Assembly (NCBI RefSeq): GCF_009696575.1
Contig: NZ_VULQ01000001.1
Location: 62,001-126,000, forward strand
Source: Anaerococcus porci
GTDB lineage: Bacteria; Bacillota; Clostridia; Tissierellales; Peptoniphilaceae
Direction of reading: 5' to 3'
DNA length: 64,000 nucleotides
A model generated the notes under the pieces. The model made no database searches. It was given only the letters and a program-made list of their open reading frames with translations, and had not been told where the DNA came from. Shown piece by piece: positions 56,430-64,000 of this stretch. Position 1 is the stretch's first letter. Every line of letters begins with the position of its first letter. A program made the position numbers and the translations under genes.

Positions 56430-56773
56430 CAATCAATTCCAACAGAAACTGCTATAGCTTGGTCAATTTTTATCATAACTGATTTGTCGAAACTTCCCAA
56501 TTTATCTCTTAATCTTCTTTTATCAATAGTTCTTAACTGCTCCAATAAGGCTACACTATTTTTAGGTAAACCAAATTTATTAGCACTAAGTGAGACGTGA
56601 GTAGGGAGTTTTGATTTTTTTATCTGGCTTGTGACAGGAACCACAATTATAGTTGGAGAGTATTTATTCCCCATATCATTTTGAACTACTATAACGGGCC
56701 TAACGCCCCCTTGCTCACTACCAACTACTGGAGAAAGATCAGCATAAAATAAGTCACCTCTTTTAACCTTCAT
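56429..56773 (-). CDS. mazF: MazF/EndoA-type mRNA interferase
   Basis: This 114-residue protein is close to Bacillus EndoA: MKVKRGDLFYADLSPVVGSE, GGVRPVIVVQND with the catalytic-region Arg, VVPVTSQIKK with the Thr, and LEQLRTIDKRRL. It cleaves RNA at specific short sites when free of its antitoxin. The expected MazE/EndoAI gene of about 90 codons is absent upstream; only a 38-codon frame (56763-56879) sits there. AGGAGAT precedes the ATG. Confidence 0.92.
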   Translation of the reverse strand: MKVKRGDLFYADLSPVVGSEQGGVRPVIVVQNDMGNKYSPTIIVVPVTSQIKKSKLPTHVSLSANKFGLPKNSVALLEQLRTIDKRRLRDKLGSFDKSVMIKIDQAIAVSVGID

Positions 56774-56879
56774 TTATATCTCCTATTAGCTTAATATTTA
56801 TTTTTTTAATATATTTATCAAATATTTTCAATTTATAAAAATCATTATGTATATAGACTAAATTAAAGTTTTTTATCAT
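56763..56879 (-). CDS. 38-residue reading frame overlapping the mazF start (possible leader or cryptic antitoxin)
   Basis: After the acpS-nnrD stop, GAGGAAG (56890-56884) is followed 4 bases later by ATG 56879. The frame runs 38 codons (MIKNFNLVYIHNDFYKLKIF...) and ends with TAA inside the mazF start region, overlapping it by 11 bases. It is rich in Ile, Lys and Asn, slightly basic, and has no recognised MazE or ribbon-helix-helix motif. It may be a translated leader that couples mazF to the operon, a reduced antitoxin, or chance. Confidence 0.4.
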   Translation of the reverse strand: MIKNFNLVYIHNDFYKLKIFDKYIKKINIKLIGDINEG

Positions 56880-56880
56880 T

Positions 56881-58071
56881 TTACTTCCTCATTAATTTAT
56901 AAGCTTCACTTATATTATTAACTATATCACTTGCAATCATTGAATCAGCCCCTAACTTTATTTTAGCAATATCTCCTGCCAATCCATGTATATAAACTGA
57001 TAATATGGCAGCATTTAGAGGTTTCATTATTGATAGATTTGCCAAAATAATACCTGTTAAAACATCGCCACTTCCAGCAGTAGCCATGCCGGAATTTCCT
57101 GTATTATTTATATAAGAGTAATCTCCATCTGTCACAATAGTTTTTTGACCCTTTAAAACTAAAATAATTTTATTTTCTTTTGCAAATTTCTTTGCAACTT
57201 CCATTCTATTTTTATTTATGTACTCTAAAGGAAGCTTAGATAACCTATGAAATTCCATTACATGTGGAGTTAGAATTATATTTTCATGATTTTTAAGTAT
57301 ACTAATATCATCAGATAAAGCATTTAATCCATCAGCATCTATAACAATATTTTTTTTATATTCTTTTATAACTGAGAATAAAAGCTTATTTAAGCCATTA
57401 GCTCTTCCCATGCCAGGGCCTATAGCTAGACTATCCTTATTTTTTAAATATATGAGAATCTTATTATATATCTCATCACTATAATGAAAATTATCACATT
57501 TTACTTCTTCTATTATACTTTCAGTTGACTTTATTTGTAAAATATTTGAAATAGATGACGGACAAATAATATGACTTAGTCCGCATCCTGATCTAAGTGA
57601 AGCAAGAGATGACAAATAAACAGAGCCACTCATTCCATTACTTCCGCCTAATATTGCAACTCTGCCAAAATCCCCTTTATGAGAATTTTCATTTCTATCT
57701 ACTAATAATTTTTTTATATTTTTATCAATAATAATTTCATTAAATAGACTTTTATTATTACATATAGCAACAGCATAATCTGATTGATGACTTATACTTA
57801 TTTCAAGCTCTATTTTATTATCAACTACTGCATATGGTTTATTATTTATATGTAAAATCTCTATTTTTTTTCTTAAAATATAAGCTAAATTAAGATTTAA
57901 AGCTTTTATAACGGCCTCTTTTGCAGCAAATAGACCAGCAAAAGTTTCTATTCTATTACCTTTTTTATTTCCATAATGAATTTCATTATCAGTAAATATT
58001 TTATAAATAAATTTAGGATTTTTACATTTCATCCTAAATTTATTTATATCAACTAAATCTATACCTAGCAT
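56881..58071 (-). CDS. Fusion of holo-ACP synthase (AcpS) and ADP-dependent NAD(P)HX dehydratase (NnrD)
   Basis: Residues 1 to about 106 are a full AcpS domain, which attaches 4'-phosphopantetheine to acyl carrier protein: GIDLVDINKF with Asp5/Asp8 and FAAKEAVIKAL with Glu52. Residues about 118-396 are the NnrD/YjeF C-terminal domain, which repairs hydrated NAD(P)H: GDFGRVAILGGSNGMSG, LAIGPGMGR, VIDADGLNAL and NSGMATAGSGDVLTG. The epimerase (NnrE) domain usually fused to NnrD is missing. Bacillus has acpS next to a YjeF-type gene region, so the fusion probably joined neighbours. Confidence 0.9.
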   Translation of the reverse strand: MLGIDLVDINKFRMKCKNPKFIYKIFTDNEIHYGNKKGNRIETFAGLFAAKEAVIKALNLNLAYILRKKIEILHINNKPYAVVDNKIELEISISHQSDYAVAICNNKSLFNEIIIDKNIKKLLVDRNENSHKGDFGRVAILGGSNGMSGSVYLSSLASLRSGCGLSHIICPSSISNILQIKSTESIIEEVKCDNFHYSDEIYNKILIYLKNKDSLAIGPGMGRANGLNKLLFSVIKEYKKNIVIDADGLNALSDDISILKNHENIILTPHVMEFHRLSKLPLEYINKNRMEVAKKFAKENKIILVLKGQKTIVTDGDYSYINNTGNSGMATAGSGDVLTGIILANLSIMKPLNAAILSVYIHGLAGDIAKIKLGADSMIASDIVNNISEAYKLMRK

Positions 58072-59345
58072 TATCTCATCCTTAATCTTTTAAATGCTTC
58101 TTCTGATTTTGCCATCACTTCTTCAATATCCAAATTTGTAAACTCATAATTTTCATAAACAATATCACCATCTATTATTACTGTTTCTACATCCTTATCA
58201 TATGTTGAATAACAAACTGATGATATAAGATTATTTTTTGGAGTATGATTTGGATTGTCTAAGTCTATTAAAATTAAATCAGCTCTTTTCCCCTCTTCAA
58301 GACTTCCAATCTTATCAAAAAGTCCTAAAGCCATAGCACCATTTATAGTAGCAAGTTTTAAAATATCATAAGCTCTTAAATTCTTTGGATCATAGTATTT
58401 TGAAACTAAGGAAGCCAAAGAGATTTCTTTAATCATTGATAAATTATTATTGCTAGCTGCTGAGTCAGTCCCCATTGCAACATTGATTCCCATAGATAAT
58501 AATTTAGAAACATCTAAAAAACCAGATGAAAGTTTTAAATTTGATGATGGATTATGAACTATAGAAACATTTTTATTTTTTAATATTTCAATGTCTTTTT
58601 CAGATAAGTACAATCCATGGGCTGCTATAGTCCTATTATCAAATATTCCACACTCATTAAACACTTCAGTTGGACTTTGACCAAATTTTTTTTGACATTC
58701 AATGTTTTCTGCCTTTGTTTCTGATAGGTGAATATGGATTGGAATATTTTTTTTTGATGATATTTTGGATATTTCTTTAAGATAGTCCTTGTCAGTCGTA
58801 TAAACAGCATGAGGACCCAACGCTATATTTATTTTTCCATCTTTTCCATCAAATTTTTCATAAAGAGCTAGATTTTCTTTTATTTTTTTATTATCCTTAT
58901 CTTCTAAGGTTAGACCTCTTGATATTTGTGCTCTCATTTTTGACTTATCAAGTGCTTTTATGGTTTGCTCTTCAAAGTAATACATGTCAGCAAATGTTGT
59001 AGTGCCAGTCATAATCATTTCTATTTGTGATAAAAGTGAAGCCCAATAAACATCGTCTTTTAATAGTTTATCTTCAAGTGGCCAAATTTTTTCATTTAAC
59101 CATGTCATAAGACTCACATCATCAGAATAATTTCTAAAAAAACTCATGCCAACATGAGTATGGGCATTTATAAACCCTGGCATGACAAGTTTTTCACTTC
59201 CATCAATCTTTTTATCATAATTAAAATATTGTGTGTTATCTGAAATTTTTGTAATATTACCATCTTCAATACAGATATTAGATTTATAAATTTTTTCACC
59301 ATCTGCCATTGAGAGTATGTTAGCATTTTCTATTAATATATTCAT
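58071..59345 (-). CDS. mtaD: Amidohydrolase of the MtaD/SsnA group (S-adenosylhomocysteine/5'-deoxyadenosine deaminase-like)
   Basis: This 424-residue metal-dependent deaminase has NAHTHVGMSFFRNY with the HxH pair, ADMYYFEEQTI, HIHLSETKAE, AAHGLYLSE and GTDSAASNNNLSM with the metal Asp. Members deaminate S-adenosylhomocysteine, methylthioadenosine or 5'-deoxyadenosine. The exact substrate is not readable from sequence. It shares a base with the acpS-nnrD start and follows gatB by 19 bases. Confidence 0.86.
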   Translation of the reverse strand: MNILIENANILSMADGEKIYKSNICIEDGNITKISDNTQYFNYDKKIDGSEKLVMPGFINAHTHVGMSFFRNYSDDVSLMTWLNEKIWPLEDKLLKDDVYWASLLSQIEMIMTGTTTFADMYYFEEQTIKALDKSKMRAQISRGLTLEDKDNKKIKENLALYEKFDGKDGKINIALGPHAVYTTDKDYLKEISKISSKKNIPIHIHLSETKAENIECQKKFGQSPTEVFNECGIFDNRTIAAHGLYLSEKDIEILKNKNVSIVHNPSSNLKLSSGFLDVSKLLSMGINVAMGTDSAASNNNLSMIKEISLASLVSKYYDPKNLRAYDILKLATINGAMALGLFDKIGSLEEGKRADLILIDLDNPNHTPKNNLISSVCYSTYDKDVETVIIDGDIVYENYEFTNLDIEEVMAKSEEAFKRLRMR

Positions 59346-59364
59346 AATAAATCAATTCTTAGAA

Positions 59365-60786
59365 TTAGAATTTGGCTATTTTATCTTTAAGCAAAGCATT
59401 TACTTGTTGTGGATTTGCCTTACCCTTGGTCTTTTTCATAGCTTGACCTACTAAGAATCCAAAAGCCCTATCCTTACCATTTTTTATATCTTCAATAGAT
59501 TGAGGATTTTCTCTCAAAACTTCATTTACTATGTCTTCTAGGAAATTTTCATCACTTATTTGTAGAAGATTTCTCTCTTTAGCTAGTTTCTCTGGATCAT
59601 CATTACTTTCAAAGATTTCTCTTAAAAGTTTTTTACCAACATTATTGTTGATTTTATTTGAAATAACCAAGTTTATAAGTTTCGCAAAGTTTTTTACAGA
59701 TAAATTCATTTGGTCAGATTCTATTTTAAATTCATTTAATCTTCTTGAAAGCTCTGTTAAAATCCAATTAGAAACTTCTTTTGGATTATCTACAATTTCA
59801 TTTGTGCTTTCAAAAAGTTCTGAAAGTTTTCTATCATTTGATAAAAGGTTAGCATCATATGAAGATAGTTTATATTCTTCTATATATCTTTGCTCTTTTT
59901 TCTCAGGAAGTTCAGGTAAATTATTTTTTATATCTTCTATGAAACTTTTTTCAAGCTTAATTCTTGGGATATCACCCTCTATGGAAAATCTATAGTCATT
60001 TGTAGTTTCCTTTGTTCTCATAGATATAGTGCTTTGACTTAAATCATCCCATCTTCTAGTTTCTTTTATACCTAGATTACCATCTTCTAGCATTTTTTTA
60101 TGTCTATTAGTTTCAAAATTTAAGGCATCTTCTATAGCTTTCATTGAGTTAAGATTTTTTATTTCAGATATGGCAGTTCTTTTCCCATTTTCAAGATTTT
60201 CAAGGTTTATATTAACATCACAACGCATTGATCCTTCAGCCATTACGCAATCTGAAACATCCAAAAATCTCAATGTTTGGGCAAGCTTTTCTACAAATTC
60301 TCTAGCTTCTTTAGCAGATTTCAAATCTGGCTCTGATACTATTTCTATTAATGGAAGTCCTGCTCTGTTATAGTCCATTAATGTCCTATTATTTTCATCA
60401 TGATTTGATTTTGCAGTATCTTCTTCCATATGGATGTGGTTTAGTCTTATTTTATCTCCATTTTTAAGCTTTATATATCCACCAACAGCATAAGGTTCAT
60501 CTTGTTGTGTTATTTGATATCCCTTTACAAGGTCTGGATAGAAATACTTCTTTCTGTCCATTTTCATTTCTGTCTTTATATCACAGTTAAAAGCAAGTCC
60601 AGCCATAATTGCATATCTTACTGCTTCTTTATTAATTCTTGGAAGAGTACCAGGATGACCTAAGCAAGTTGGACAAGTATTTGTATTAGGGATAGCACCA
60701 AATTCATTTTTGCATGAACAAAACATTTTTGTTTTAGTTGACAGTTCAACGTGAATTTCTAATCCTATTATTGTTCTAGTCTTCAT
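59365..60786 (-). CDS. gatB: Aspartyl/glutamyl-tRNA amidotransferase subunit B
   Basis: This 473-residue kinase and tRNA-binding subunit of GatCAB begins TIIGLEIHVELSTKTKMFCSC and includes CPTCLGHPGTLP, YFYPDLVKGYQITQ and the C-terminal YqeY-like tail. The complex amidates Glu-tRNA-Gln (and Asp-tRNA-Asn). AAAGGAT lies before the ATG within the gatA end. Confidence 0.96.
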   Translation of the reverse strand: MKTRTIIGLEIHVELSTKTKMFCSCKNEFGAIPNTNTCPTCLGHPGTLPRINKEAVRYAIMAGLAFNCDIKTEMKMDRKKYFYPDLVKGYQITQQDEPYAVGGYIKLKNGDKIRLNHIHMEEDTAKSNHDENNRTLMDYNRAGLPLIEIVSEPDLKSAKEAREFVEKLAQTLRFLDVSDCVMAEGSMRCDVNINLENLENGKRTAISEIKNLNSMKAIEDALNFETNRHKKMLEDGNLGIKETRRWDDLSQSTISMRTKETTNDYRFSIEGDIPRIKLEKSFIEDIKNNLPELPEKKEQRYIEEYKLSSYDANLLSNDRKLSELFESTNEIVDNPKEVSNWILTELSRRLNEFKIESDQMNLSVKNFAKLINLVISNKINNNVGKKLLREIFESNDDPEKLAKERNLLQISDENFLEDIVNEVLRENPQSIEDIKNGKDRAFGFLVGQAMKKTKGKANPQQVNALLKDKIAKF

Positions 60787-62185
60787 TTTTTATCCTTTCA
60801 AACTCTTCACAAGCATTTATAATCTCTTTATCCTTGAATCTATCACCAATTATTTGAATACTTCCTGATATACCCTTTCTAACAGGTACTGAAACTCCAC
60901 ATAATCCTGCTAAATTAACTATTACATTAAATATATCTGATGAGAAGTCTTTCAATGGATTATCTGTATAAATTCCAAGTTTAGATGGCAAATCTACAGT
61001 TGTAGGTGTAATTAAGAAATGATATTTATCAAATATTTCTTTTAATTCTTCAATAATTAGACTCCTGATTTTTAACCCTTGCTTGTATATCCTTTGATTA
61101 TCTTCACTTGATAAATACATAGTTCCCAGTGCTATTCTTCTTTGAACATTTTCTCCAAAACCTTCAGATCTATTTTTTATAAATAGTTCTTCAACATCTT
61201 TATAATCTTCTGTTTGGTAACCATACCTGATGCCATCAAATCTAGAAAGATTTGAGCTTACTTCAGAGCTCATTACTACACTATAAACTTCATTAGCATA
61301 CTTTGAGTATTTTAGGTCAACCTCCTCTATTATAGCACCCTTGTTTTTAATTAAGTCTATGGCATTTTTATAATCTTCATATACAGAGTCTGTAATGTTA
61401 AATTCATTGTTATCATTTTTTATAATTGCAACTTTTTTACCTTCAAAGCTAAAATCATCGTCAGAAAATTTATATTTTTCTAAGCTTGCTGTCATATCCA
61501 TTTGATCAGGACTTTGAACTGCACTTGCTAAAATTCTTAAGTCTTTTACATTGTTTGCAAATAAAGATACTTGATCTAAGGTATTTGCCATAGCTACAAC
61601 TCCATACCTACTCATCATAGAATAAGTTGGCTTATAGCCAATTATATTACAATAAGAAGCAGGTTGCCTTACTGACCCGCCAGTATCAGTACCTAAAGAA
61701 ACTAATACATCACCTTTTGCAACACTAACTGCAGAACCTGATGATGATCCACCCGGAATCAAATTTTCATCAAGCGGATTTAAAACTGGACCAAAATAAG
61801 ATGTTTCACCAGACCCACCCATAGCAAACTCATCCATATTTGTTTTCCCTATAATTATACCATCTTCATCTAAAATATTTTCAACTACTGTAGCATTATA
61901 TAAAGGTGTGAAATCTTCAAGCATCTTTGAAGCACAGGTCAATTTCATATTCTTATATGAAATATTATCCTTAACACTTACAGGTATTCCAAATAATTTT
62001 CCTAAATTCTCACCACTTTTAAGTTTTTGATCAAGATATTTTGCTCTTTCAAGAGAATCTTCTTCATTAAATGATATATAAGCATTTGTTTTATCATTTT
62101 TTATCTTTTCTAAAACTTTTTTAGTATGATCATAGACTGAAATCTCTTTATTTTTATATTTTTCAATAGTTTTGTTTATATTCAT
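60776..62185 (-). CDS. gatA: Aspartyl/glutamyl-tRNA amidotransferase subunit A
   Basis: This 469-residue amidase-signature enzyme provides the ammonia-releasing glutaminase. The Ser-cisSer-Lys triad is visible as Lys in VSVKDNI and the serines in PGGSSSGSA and TDTGGSVRQPA. ATG 62185, with AAGGAG 6 bases upstream, is preferred over TTG 62188. It is contiguous with gatC and gatB. Confidence 0.96.
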   Translation of the reverse strand: MNINKTIEKYKNKEISVYDHTKKVLEKIKNDKTNAYISFNEEDSLERAKYLDQKLKSGENLGKLFGIPVSVKDNISYKNMKLTCASKMLEDFTPLYNATVVENILDEDGIIIGKTNMDEFAMGGSGETSYFGPVLNPLDENLIPGGSSSGSAVSVAKGDVLVSLGTDTGGSVRQPASYCNIIGYKPTYSMMSRYGVVAMANTLDQVSLFANNVKDLRILASAVQSPDQMDMTASLEKYKFSDDDFSFEGKKVAIIKNDNNEFNITDSVYEDYKNAIDLIKNKGAIIEEVDLKYSKYANEVYSVVMSSEVSSNLSRFDGIRYGYQTEDYKDVEELFIKNRSEGFGENVQRRIALGTMYLSSEDNQRIYKQGLKIRSLIIEELKEIFDKYHFLITPTTVDLPSKLGIYTDNPLKDFSSDIFNVIVNLAGLCGVSVPVRKGISGSIQIIGDRFKDKEIINACEEFERIKNED

Positions 62186-62195
62186 CAATATCTCC

Positions 62196-62474
62196 TTAAA
62201 GTTTCCAATCTAATCTAAAGTATCCAAATTGAGTATCTTTAGCATTTTTTAAGGCATCTTCTCTATCAAGAGATTCTTGAGCTTCATCCTCTCTTAATAT
62301 AGCCTTATGATTTTCTAACATTTCTGTCATTTCGACATTTTCACAATCTACCTCAAATATATGATCTATAAAATCAAGTATTATATTATATTTATTTGTT
62401 ATTATATCTATATCTTCATTTGAAAGATCTAAGTTAGCAAGTCTATAAACTCTTTCAACTTCATTTTTATTCAT
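62196..62474 (-). CDS. gatC: Aspartyl/glutamyl-tRNA amidotransferase subunit C
   Basis: This 92-residue linker subunit has VYRLANLDLSNEDID at the start and LREDEAQESLDREDALKNA, the segment that wraps GatA. It overlaps the ligA stop by 8 bases; ligA-gatC-gatA-gatB is a usual order. Confidence 0.92.
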   Translation of the reverse strand: MNKNEVERVYRLANLDLSNEDIDIITNKYNIILDFIDHIFEVDCENVEMTEMLENHKAILREDEAQESLDREDALKNAKDTQFGYFRLDWKL

Positions 62475-64000
62475 AGTTTTCCTCCAATTTTTCTATAAAA
62501 TCGAGTAGATCTTCACTTTCTAATATTTCAATTCCCAATTCAATAGCTTTATCTCTTTTTGAGCCAGGTTTTTGACCACACAAGACTAGGTCTGTATTTT
62601 TAGAAACAGAACTTGTTACATTACCTAAGTTATTCTCTATTAATTTTTTCAAATCATTTCTTTTATAATTATCAATAGAACCCGTTATAACAATATTTTT
62701 ATTTTTTAATAAGTCAGACTTAATACCTTTATCTATTTCTTTAATTTTTATGCCTTTTGATAAAAGTATATCAATTGATTTACTAATATTATGGTCATTA
62801 AAGAAATCTATTATATAACTTGCAGTTTTTTCACCAATATCTTCAATTTCTATTAACTCATCTTCTTTTGCATTTCTAAGATTATTAAAAGTCCTAAACT
62901 TATTAGCCAGGTCATTTGCAGTCTTTACTCCAACATTTGGAATTCCTATAGCATAAGTGAAATTTGATAAATCACATTCCTTACTATTTTCAATAGCATT
63001 TAATAGATTATTAGTCTTTTTTTCTTTAAATGATTCAAGTTTTATCAAATCCTCATATCCTATATCATATAAGTCATAAATTTCATTAATATTTAAATTT
63101 TTTATAAATAATTCAGCAGTTCTCTCACTCAAACCATCTATATCCATGGCCTCTCTTGAAGCAAAATGAACAAGTCTTGCTTTGAGTTGAGGTGTACATG
63201 ATATAGAATTTGGACAGTATATATGAACATTCCCTTCAATAAGTTCTGAGTTACAAAAAGGACATCTTGATGGTTTTTCTATCTTTTTTGTATTTTTTTG
63301 ATTTTCATCAACTACGCCCAAAATTTCTGGAATTACATCATTAGATCTTCTTATGAACACCTTGGAACCAATTCTAAGTTTTTTTCTTTCAATATCATCA
63401 TAATTGTTTAAGGTAGCACGTCTTACAGTAACCCCAGAAAAATCTACAGGTTTGACTATTGCAGATGGTGTAACTTTTCCAGTTCTTCCCACATTCCACA
63501 AAACATCTTCTAAAATTGTAGTGTATTCTTCAGGATCATATTTAAAGGCTATTGACCATCTAGGGAATTTATTAGTATATCCAAGTACTTTTTGAGTTTT
63601 TATATCATTTATTTTAATTACTACGCCATCAGTTAATATGTCTATTTTATGTCTTTGAACTTTAATTCTTTCTATCTCTTTAACTAAGTCATCAAAATTA
63701 TCAATTAAATTGTAATAAGGATATACTGGAAGTTTTTGCTTTTCTAAAAACTTAAGCATTTCTTCTTCAGTTTCAAATGATAATTCATTTGTAGGAATTT
63801 GATAAAAATATGCCTTAAGATTTCTTTTTTTTGTTTGACTTGTATCTAGATTTCTAATTGCTCCAGCTGCTGCATTTCTAGCATTCTTTAAAGGAACTTC
63901 ATTTTCTTCATTGTATTTTTTTAATGAAGAAAGCGGCATTACAGCCTCTGCTTGGACTTCTATCAAAGATTTTTCATCAATTTTTGTTGGGATAGAAGAA
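62467..64000 (-). CDS. ligA: NAD-dependent DNA ligase LigA, C-terminal part (5' end beyond window)
   Basis: The frame is open to the window edge, so the TTG at 63966 is not the start; the preceding codons read SSIPTKIDEKS, as expected inside the adenylation domain. Visible are KNARNAAAGAIRNLD, TDGVVIKIND, FPRWSIAFKYDPEEYTT, the OB fold, a four-Cys zinc finger (CPFC and CPNSISC), HhH repeats and a C-terminal BRCT domain (NIVITGSIDNYKR). The usual RGE motif reads QAE here, seen as IEVQAEAVMP. The ligase seals DNA nicks in replication and repair. Confidence 0.95.
   Translation of the reverse strand, partial: SSIPTKIDEKSLIEVQAEAVMPLSSLKKYNEENEVPLKNARNAAAGAIRNLDTSQTKKRNLKAYFYQIPTNELSFETEEEMLKFLEKQKLPVYPYYNLIDNFDDLVKEIERIKVQRHKIDILTDGVVIKINDIKTQKVLGYTNKFPRWSIAFKYDPEEYTTILEDVLWNVGRTGKVTPSAIVKPVDFSGVTVRRATLNNYDDIERKKLRIGSKVFIRRSNDVIPEILGVVDENQKNTKKIEKPSRCPFCNSELIEGNVHIYCPNSISCTPQLKARLVHFASREAMDIDGLSERTAELFIKNLNINEIYDLYDIGYEDLIKLESFKEKKTNNLLNAIENSKECDLSNFTYAIGIPNVGVKTANDLANKFRTFNNLRNAKEDELIEIEDIGEKTASYIIDFFNDHNISKSIDILLSKGIKIKEIDKGIKSDLLKNKNIVITGSIDNYKRNDLKKLIENNLGNVTSSVSKNTDLVLCGQKPGSKRDKAIELGIEILESEDLLDFIEKLEENYE

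Noticed and set aside
1-64000. tRNA, rRNA and CRISPR signals
   Set aside because: No T-arm-like sequence within a cloverleaf, no rRNA stretch and no regularly spaced direct repeats were seen on reading both strands.

Overview
The window is about 64 kb of very AT-rich chromosome. It is packed with short-spaced or overlapping housekeeping genes and has strong GGAGG-type ribosome binding sites. Gene content and order (obgE-yhbY-nadD-yqeK-rsfS, ireB-ruvX-yrzB, gmk-rpoZ-coaBC-priA, pth-mfd-prsA, rpsB-tsf, gatCAB, RNase Y, RNase J, RqcH, heterodimeric ABC exporter) point to a low-GC Gram-positive bacterium. By inference this is an anaerobic coccus of the Tissierellia/Peptoniphilaceae type (Anaerococcus or Peptoniphilus relatives). 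No rRNA, tRNA, CRISPR array or intact prophage was seen.

Layout. 1-10.5 kb (+): one long run from the end of obgE through ribosome and RNA factors, NAD synthesis, a ComEA-like protein, an Rrf2 regulator, alaS, ireB, a fused ruvX-yrzB, a Fur-family regulator, RNase J and the trmR-trhP wobble-uridine modification pair. 10.5-12.3 kb: a probable insertion-sequence end, a small disordered protein and pepT (-). 12.4-20.1 kb (+): dut, a membrane-anchored unknown, mutS, mutL, miaA and a PLP-dependent methionine gamma-lyase-like gene. 20.3-25.3 kb (-): a Xer-type recombinase and two broken genes for secreted cell-wall hydrolases. 25.4-25.85 kb: the 3' relic of an ISL3-like element. 25.85-39.6 kb (-): rny, an ABC exporter pair, cysK-cysE, rpsB-tsf, ftsY, priA, coaBC, rpoZ and gmk. 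39.7-41.5 kb (+): rqcH, followed by a second ISL3-like relic and an odd GC-rich palindrome. 41.9-53.9 kb (-): hup, two foldase-like lipoproteins, mfd, pth, prs, glmU, deoD, tkt and rpiB. 54-55.5 kb (+): murC, with a perfect dyad around its -10 box. 55.5-64 kb (-): a ComEC-like metallo-hydrolase, mazF, a fused acpS-nnrD, an amidohydrolase, gatB, gatA, gatC and the C-terminal part of ligA.

How the genes work together: most serve translation (RsfS, AlaS, GatCAB, Tsf, RpsB, MiaA, TrmR/TrhP, Pth, RqcH), genome maintenance (MutS/MutL, PriA, LigA, Mfd, Dut, Xer, HU) and cofactor, nucleotide or wall precursor supply (NadD, CoaBC, Prs, GlmU, MurC, Tkt/RpiB, DeoD). CysK-CysE and the Rrf2 regulator plausibly form a cysteine regulon.

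No wholly new multi-gene system stands out. The most unusual items are a MutL whose C-terminal endonuclease motifs are all lost, RuvX-YrzB and AcpS-NnrD fusions, decay of two neighbouring secreted wall hydrolases (one by a single in-frame TAG), a mazF preceded only by a 38-codon overlapping reading frame, and several unexplained palindromes. All calls are from reading the sequence; no database search was run.
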